A program made the position numbers and the translations under genes. Below, in pieces: positions 59,270 through 64,000 of a stretch of DNA of 64,000 bases (positions within the stretch are counted from its first letter, which is position 1; every line of letters begins with the position of its first letter). This DNA comes from Demequina gelatinilytica. Lineage in GTDB: Bacteria; Actinomycetota; Actinomycetes; Actinomycetales; Demequinaceae. The notes beneath the pieces are model-generated. The model was not told the DNA's origin. It did no database searches and saw nothing but the letters and a program-made list of their open reading frames with translations. The stretch spans positions 86,432-150,431 of the forward strand of contig NZ_BBLV01000009.1 of NCBI RefSeq assembly GCF_000971115.1. Direction: 5' to 3'.

Positions 59270-59276
59270 CCGGGGG

Positions 59277-62200
59277 ATGGCGTCTCGCGGCGGGGCGCCG
59301 CTGAGGGGGGCCGCGATGGCTGGCACGTCGACGTCGACCGGGTACTCCGCCGACGAACGCGATCGGTTGAGCGAGGCGCTCGCCGACATCGGCCGGGGCC
59401 AATGGCGCGTCCGGCCCAGCGGCGCGCTCTCGGCGACCGTGTTCTCGCGGGGCAAGGGATGCGGCACGGATACTGCGTGGATCGAGCTGTGGAGCGCGCT
59501 CGGAGAGGCGCTCGTGCCGGTGGTGCGGCGCGTCGGATCTCCGGAGAGCGGAGCGCCGCTACCGGGCGCCGAGGACTCCTCGATCATCGCGCAGCTGGGT
59601 GACGACTCCCTGCTGATCCACCCCCACCTGGGGTCGTACCTCCAGGGAGAGTCGCCGTCGTTCCGCGGTGCCGCGGTCGCTCGCGGGGTGCTCGATGGTG
59701 TGGACGAGGTGCTGAGCGGTTCCGCGCTCGTCGCGGGTGCGACCCCGTTCCCCGATGGCGTGCCGCTGACGGCCGAGGACGTCGCGCAGTCGACGGCCTT
59801 CGTGCGCGCCTTCCGGCACGTCGCGCTGAGGCTGCTCGGTGACGCGGTTGCCCGGTCGACATCCGACGCCGATGCGGATGCCGCGTTGGCGTCGCTTCCC
59901 GCGACGGCGCGACGCGACAACGCGGAGCTCATCAAGTACCTGTGGCTGCGGGGCGCGCTCAACACCGCGGTCCCCCAGCATAGGCTTCCGGGGATACGGC
60001 TCGTCGCCGAGGCGATCGCCCGTCAGGTGCTGGTCGAGTCCGCCGTCACCGCGACGTTCGATGACGAGGATCCGTACGCGATCCTGCGGGGACCCCGGGG
60101 CCTCCCGCCTGGCCTGGCTCGCGAGTTCGAGTCGCGAGGCGAGGAGCGCATGGCCCACCTCGAGCGCATGGCGTCCGAGTACGGCTACCACCGGACGGGC
60201 ATCCGACCGCCCGGTACGACCGAGCTGGACCGTGTGGCGTTCCACAGGCTCCTGGGCGGCGACAGCTCATCCTTCCTGCTCCTCGCGCCGACGTCGAGCG
60301 GCAAGACCCGGTTCGGCTACCTTGCGGTGTCCCAGGCGGTTCACGCGCGACGGCGGTCGGGAAGGCCCGGGAACGTCATCGTCCTGGCCCCCACGAAGGC
60401 GCTGGTCAACCAGATCTCGCGGGAGATGCGGGAGCTCTTCTCCTCGACGGAGGCCGACGACTGGCGGGTGCTCGAGGGCTCGCGCGACTATCCGCAGTAC
60501 GACGAGCCGCTGCGGTCGGGCAACTTCGATGTGGCGGTCTGCATCCCGGAGAAGCTCGCTGCCATGATGCGCATCGGGATGCGGCTCGACGGGGTGCCTC
60601 TGCTGGTGGTGGACGAGTTCCAGCATGTGGTCGATGTCGATCGAGGCGCCAAGCTCGAGCTGCTGCTCGTGGAGATCCTGCAGCGTTACCCTGCGCTCCG
60701 GCTCATCGGGCTCTCCGCCTCGCTCGACGAGGGAACGCGCGAGCAGGTGCGCCGGTGGCTCGAGGCGAACGGCAAGGACGCGCCGGTGGTCGAGGCCGCC
60801 TACCGGCCGGTCCCGCTCACGCTCGTCGCCACCGACGGGCGTGTCGCCAAGGAGATCGCCGACAACGACATCTCGACGGTGCGCGAGTACGAAGTGCCGT
60901 GGCTCGAGTCTCATGAGGCGATGCTCACGGTGCTGACGCGCGACCAGCGCAACTTCGCGTCCGCGAACAAGCGGCTCATGGAGCTGCTGCTGGGATTGAT
61001 GCGGCGCTACGTGCGCGACGACGGAACACTTGCGGAGGGCCTGCCGGCCATGCTGGTGTTCGTGCCGTCCCGGGAGGACGCCGAGCGCTTGGCGGATTCG
61101 CTTCGCATGCTCGTCGACGCGGTGCTCGGGGTCAGGCCGGTCTGGAGGGACGCGCGACCCTACCTGGGCGGCAGGTTCCGTGCGTCGACCCCGGGTCATG
61201 ACCCCGCAGCGCTGCTCCGCGAGCTCGACCTGCTCCCCGCCAACTCGACGCAGCAGCTCGCGGTGCGCACCTCGCTCCTGTCCGGCATCGGCTTCCACAC
61301 CGCCTCGCTGGGCGCGGACGGCCGCGATCTCGTCGAGGGAGGGTTCCGCGACGGCTACATCCGTGTGCTGTTCGCCACGGACACCCTTAAACAGGGGATC
61401 AACACGCCGACGGACATCGCGATCAACGCGAGCCCTCTCGCGTATGCCGGCAACCGTCAGCGCCTCATCAACGCCGACGACGTGATCCAGCGCATGGGCC
61501 GTGCCGGGCGCTTCCTGGTGACCGAGGGCAGGGGGGTCGGCTACCTCATCGTGCGCAAGCCGATCGTCGACAAGCGGCTCTCAGTCGAGATCCCGATCGA
61601 CGCGAGGCGTGCGATCGGAGGGTCCGACGAGGCGTCCGACGACACTGTGCTCGGGCGGCTCGCCACGGTCGACAGGGTCTTCGACTACTTCCTGAGCGAG
61701 GTGGGTGGCGGAGCCGCCTACGTGCCGCCGCAGAACGACACGTGGCTCCGTGACGCGGTGCTGCGCAGCATCGCGTCGCGCGACGATCCGGTGATCTCGG
61801 AGGACGAGCTCGCGGCGCTGGCGCATGACCTTCATGGGCGGACCATCGCGGGGATCGCTGGGTCGATCGACGCGCAGGACGTCGGCCGGAAACTCGAGGA
61901 GGAGGGGCTCGTGGCGATGCGCGACGGGAACGCGCGGCTGACCCGTCTGGGACGCGCCACGGCCAACCATCCCATCCCGGGCCTCGAGCCGCATGAGCTC
62001 GGGGAGCTGGCGGCGATCGCTCAGGAGGGTGCCGGTCCTTTCACGCTTCTCTTCCACGTCGGGCTCACGGATTCCGCGTACCTCAGCAGCTTCCGGATCC
62101 GAAGCCGCGACGGCGAGGACGCGGCCGAGCATCGCGAGCGCGAGCTTCGGCAGGTCCGGGACTTCCTCGCGGCGTGCAGGCCAGCGTCGCCTCGCGTGGC

Positions 62201-63371
62201 CCAGGCGTACTTCCGTGGCCTGGCGTCCGGCCATGAGGACCTGCTCGGGCGAGGCCGCCGTGCCGATGCGCTCCGCGCGATCCTGCTCGACGACCGGACC
62301 GCTCACGACGACATCAGGGTCCTCACGGCACTGCTGCGCGCCGATCGATTGACACGGTGGTGGGGTGGGACCCCGTTCAGCCGGATCGAGCAGGACGGGG
62401 CGGGCGGCCGCGGCTACGCCGAGGCCGACCTGGTCGCGATCGCGGAGCACGCATCGACGGTGATCGGCGCCGTCGCCGACTACCTGGCGACCGCGCCCGA
62501 GGACATGACCTTCAGGGAGCTGGGCCGGTTCGCCTACGAGCTCGAGGTGGGGCTTCCGGGGCCATTGGCGAGCCTGAGGCGCGTCGGCGACCGCGCGCTG
62601 CATCGCGATCGGCTCCGCGCACTCCTTCCTGAGATCACGGACCCGTCGTCGACTTGGGACACCCTCGAGGACCTGGTGGATCGGCTCGCGGGAGCGAAGG
62701 ACGCGCGCGCGGGATTCTCGACGCTCGACGACGCCACCTTGGACCGCATCAAGGGTCGCCAGTCGCTCCAGCGCAAGCTGATCGCGATGTCGACCGAGCG
62801 TGTCGACGCACCCTGGAACCTGGTGAGGGTGCCGAGCTATGCGCCCGAGACCATGGAGGCCCGGCTCGACGACATCGCGGCAGGCAACGGCGTCGCGGTC
62901 GTCTCCGAGCTCATGGGTGCGCTAGGCATGACGGTGGACCCGGCACCCGACCAGGGCTTCGTCGACGTCGCGGTCGACGCTGTGGGCCGACGGGTGCGTG
63001 TGGTGGTCGCCGGTACCCTGGTCGACCAGGCGTTCGTGGACACCGTCCTGAACGGTCTGGGCAGCGCCGCGAACGCCGTCGTCATCGCCTCGCGCGGGGC
63101 GACCGAGGGAGTGGTGAACCGCACGCGATTCCAGAGCGAGCCGTGCGCGGTGGTCGCGCCCAGCCTCTTCCTCGAGATGGTCGTGCGCGTCTACTCCACG
63201 TGCCTCGGGGACGACGACCCGCTCGGCCTCGACGAGCCGGAGCTCGATGTCGAGGCATCCGCGCGCGTCATGAGGCGCATGCTCATCAACAACGCTCCCG
63301 TGCTGACCCGTGCCGACCTCGAGAATCGGCTCGCTCATGATGGGCTCGCTCAGGACGCGACGTCCGCCTGA
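59277..63371 (+). CDS. Large Ski2-like DEAD/DEAH-box helicase
   Basis: 1364 aa. After a 300-residue N-terminal domain come helicase motifs: I, APTSSGKT (Lys343); Ia, PTKALVNQ; II, DEFQ at 446-449 in LLVVDEFQHV; III, LSAS; V, LFATDTLKQGINTPT; VI, QRMGRAGR from 738. A winged-helix/ratchet-like part follows, and the last 180 residues form an alternating strand-helix domain (VRVVVAGTLVDQAFVDTVLNGLG; AVVIASRGATEG) that resembles a nuclease-like fold but shows no clear D-ExK residues. Likely an ATP-driven RNA or DNA helicase; a defence role is possible but unproven. It is divergent from the accessory operon. Confidence 0.82.
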   Translation: MASRGGAPLRGAAMAGTSTSTGYSADERDRLSEALADIGRGQWRVRPSGALSATVFSRGKGCGTDTAWIELWSALGEALVPVVRRVGSPESGAPLPGAEDSSIIAQLGDDSLLIHPHLGSYLQGESPSFRGAAVARGVLDGVDEVLSGSALVAGATPFPDGVPLTAEDVAQSTAFVRAFRHVALRLLGDAVARSTSDADADAALASLPATARRDNAELIKYLWLRGALNTAVPQHRLPGIRLVAEAIARQVLVESAVTATFDDEDPYAILRGPRGLPPGLAREFESRGEERMAHLERMASEYGYHRTGIRPPGTTELDRVAFHRLLGGDSSSFLLLAPTSSGKTRFGYLAVSQAVHARRRSGRPGNVIVLAPTKALVNQISREMRELFSSTEADDWRVLEGSRDYPQYDEPLRSGNFDVAVCIPEKLAAMMRIGMRLDGVPLLVVDEFQHVVDVDRGAKLELLLVEILQRYPALRLIGLSASLDEGTREQVRRWLEANGKDAPVVEAAYRPVPLTLVATDGRVAKEIADNDISTVREYEVPWLESHEAMLTVLTRDQRNFASANKRLMELLLGLMRRYVRDDGTLAEGLPAMLVFVPSREDAERLADSLRMLVDAVLGVRPVWRDARPYLGGRFRASTPGHDPAALLRELDLLPANSTQQLAVRTSLLSGIGFHTASLGADGRDLVEGGFRDGYIRVLFATDTLKQGINTPTDIAINASPLAYAGNRQRLINADDVIQRMGRAGRFLVTEGRGVGYLIVRKPIVDKRLSVEIPIDARRAIGGSDEASDDTVLGRLATVDRVFDYFLSEVGGGAAYVPPQNDTWLRDAVLRSIASRDDPVISEDELAALAHDLHGRTIAGIAGSIDAQDVGRKLEEEGLVAMRDGNARLTRLGRATANHPIPGLEPHELGELAAIAQEGAGPFTLLFHVGLTDSAYLSSFRIRSRDGEDAAEHRERELRQVRDFLAACRPASPRVAQAYFRGLASGHEDLLGRGRRADALRAILLDDRTAHDDIRVLTALLRADRLTRWWGGTPFSRIEQDGAGGRGYAEADLVAIAEHASTVIGAVADYLATAPEDMTFRELGRFAYELEVGLPGPLASLRRVGDRALHRDRLRALLPEITDPSSTWDTLEDLVDRLAGAKDARAGFSTLDDATLDRIKGRQSLQRKLIAMSTERVDAPWNLVRVPSYAPETMEARLDDIAAGNGVAVVSELMGALGMTVDPAPDQGFVDVAVDAVGRRVRVVVAGTLVDQAFVDTVLNGLGSAANAVVIASRGATEGVVNRTRFQSEPCAVVAPSLFLEMVVRVYSTCLGDDDPLGLDEPELDVEASARVMRRMLINNAPVLTRADLENRLAHDGLAQDATSA

Positions 63372-63400
63372 CGTCCCGCGCATCGTGCCGGGAACGGCAA

Positions 63401-63434
63401 AGGCCCGGATCCCCCTCAGCGGGGATCCGGGCCT
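63401..63434. terminator. Bidirectional terminator between helicase and ino1
   Basis: AGGCCCGGATCCCC and GGGGATCCGGGCCT form a perfect 14-bp stem with a 6-nt loop between convergent genes. Confidence 0.8.
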
Positions 63435-63460
63435 CCTGATGCCTCAGCGGGCCTGAGCGC

Positions 63461-64000
63461 TCAGCGCTCCACCTCGCCGGCGATGAACGACTCGAGCTGG
63501 TTGCGGCCCTTCGTGTCCTCCATCTGGACCGGCGGCGACTTCATGAAGTAGGTCGACGCGGACAGGATCGGGCCGCCGATGCCGCGGTCCTTGGCGATCT
63601 TCGCCGCACGCATGGCGTCGATGATGATGCCGGCCGAGTTCGGGGAGTCCCAGACCTCGAGCTTGTACTCGAGGTTGAGGGGCACCTCGCCGAAGGCCGA
63701 GCCCTCGAGGCGGACGTACGCCCACTTGCGGTCATCGAGCCACGCGACGTAGTCCGACGGGCCGATGTGCACGTCGCGGCCGTCCTTGATGCCACCGAGC
63801 GGGCCGGTGAGGTTGGAGGTGACGGCCTGCGTCTTCGAGATCTTCTTGGACTCGAGGCGCTCGCGCTCGAGCATGTTCTTGAAGTCCATGTTGCCGCCGA
63901 CGTTGAGCTGGTACGTGCGGTCCAGGCGGACGCCGCGGTCCTCGAACAGCTTCGCGATCACGCGGTGCGTGATGGTCGCGCCGACCTGCGACTTGATGTC
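63461..64000 (-). CDS. ino1: Inositol-3-phosphate synthase, C-terminal part (5' end cut by window)
   Basis: 180 residues are visible, continuing past the window edge. Conserved motifs include [54 protein letters not shown] and [20 protein letters not shown]. The enzyme converts glucose 6-phosphate to inositol 3-phosphate with NAD, supplying inositol for phosphatidylinositol, mannosides and mycothiol in Actinobacteria. Terminal GEVER then TGA at 63461. Confidence 0.95.
   Translation of the reverse strand, partial: DIKSQVGATITHRVIAKLFEDRGVRLDRTYQLNVGGNMDFKNMLERERLESKKISKTQAVTSNLTGPLGGIKDGRDVHIGPSDYVAWLDDRKWAYVRLEGSAFGEVPLNLEYKLEVWDSPNSAGIIIDAMRAAKIAKDRGIGGPILSASTYFMKSPPVQMEDTKGRNQLESFIAGEVER

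Overview
The window is about 64 kb of high-GC actinobacterial chromosome centred on the replication origin. Gene content and order (dnaA-dnaN-recF-DUF721-gyrB-gyrA on one side; rpmH-rnpA-yidD-yidC-jag-rsmG-parA-parB on the other; then a trxB/A, pseudokinase, murJ, DUF6049, Nudix and CCA-transferase block) are typical of Actinobacteria. The style (DUF3566 and a DLW-39-like microprotein beside tRNA-Ile/tRNA-Ala) fits Micrococcales. A Demequina- or Cellulomonas-like genus is possible, but I cannot assign one without database searches.

Layout, left to right. 1-9263: a truncated BenE-type transporter, a GH127 beta-L-arabinofuranosidase-like enzyme with an operator at its start, a hypothetical gene, then a divergent unit made of a GntR regulator plus a cytoplasmic Cache protein facing a complete spermidine/putrescine-type ABC importer. 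Two copies of a 12-bp palindrome sit between the divergent genes. 9264-10214: a metal-chaperone gene with a MerR-type promoter, tRNA-Ala, a 38-aa DLW-39-like microprotein and tRNA-Ile. 10215-21282: the DUF3566 protein, then about 10 kb that separates it from gyrA. This stretch holds an MprF-like synthetase, a SulP transporter, a fur-catalase operon, an 833-aa CoA-disulfide-reductase/rhodanese/TusA/DsrE fusion with CsoR/CstR-like operators, and two small membrane proteins.

21438-33811: gyrA, gyrB, a DUF4190-like protein, a phosphotransferase, DUF721, recF, dnaN, the oriC intergenic region (about 1.15 kb) and dnaA. All are transcribed leftward. The oriC gap has DnaA boxes near dnaN and, next to dnaA, an unusual set of four inverted repeats sharing the core TCCTGACGAACG. 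33956-39261: the rightward rpmH to parB block with three perfect parS sites and a second group of DnaA-box-like sequences upstream of parA. 39331-50318: ddl, an aminotransferase, a single-chain TrxB-TrxA fusion, a stand-alone pseudokinase beside murJ, DUF6049, Nudix and CCA transferase. 50396-54291: alanine dehydrogenase with a divergent Lrp/AsnC regulator, an MFS transporter and an NAD(P)-binding protein.

54288-63371 looks like an accessory locus. It contains a beta-helix-like protein, then a leftward operon of unfamiliar genes: two peptides of 31 and 28 aa with near-perfect Shine-Dalgarno sites, an OmpA-like lipoprotein, a small zinc-finger protein, a four-helix membrane/coiled-coil protein and a Thr-rich protein. 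Divergent from this operon is a 1364-aa Ski2-like helicase. The window ends inside myo-inositol-1-phosphate synthase.

A recurring feature is leaderless gene starts: several genes have a -10-like hexamer ending 6-7 nt before the start codon and no Shine-Dalgarno sequence.
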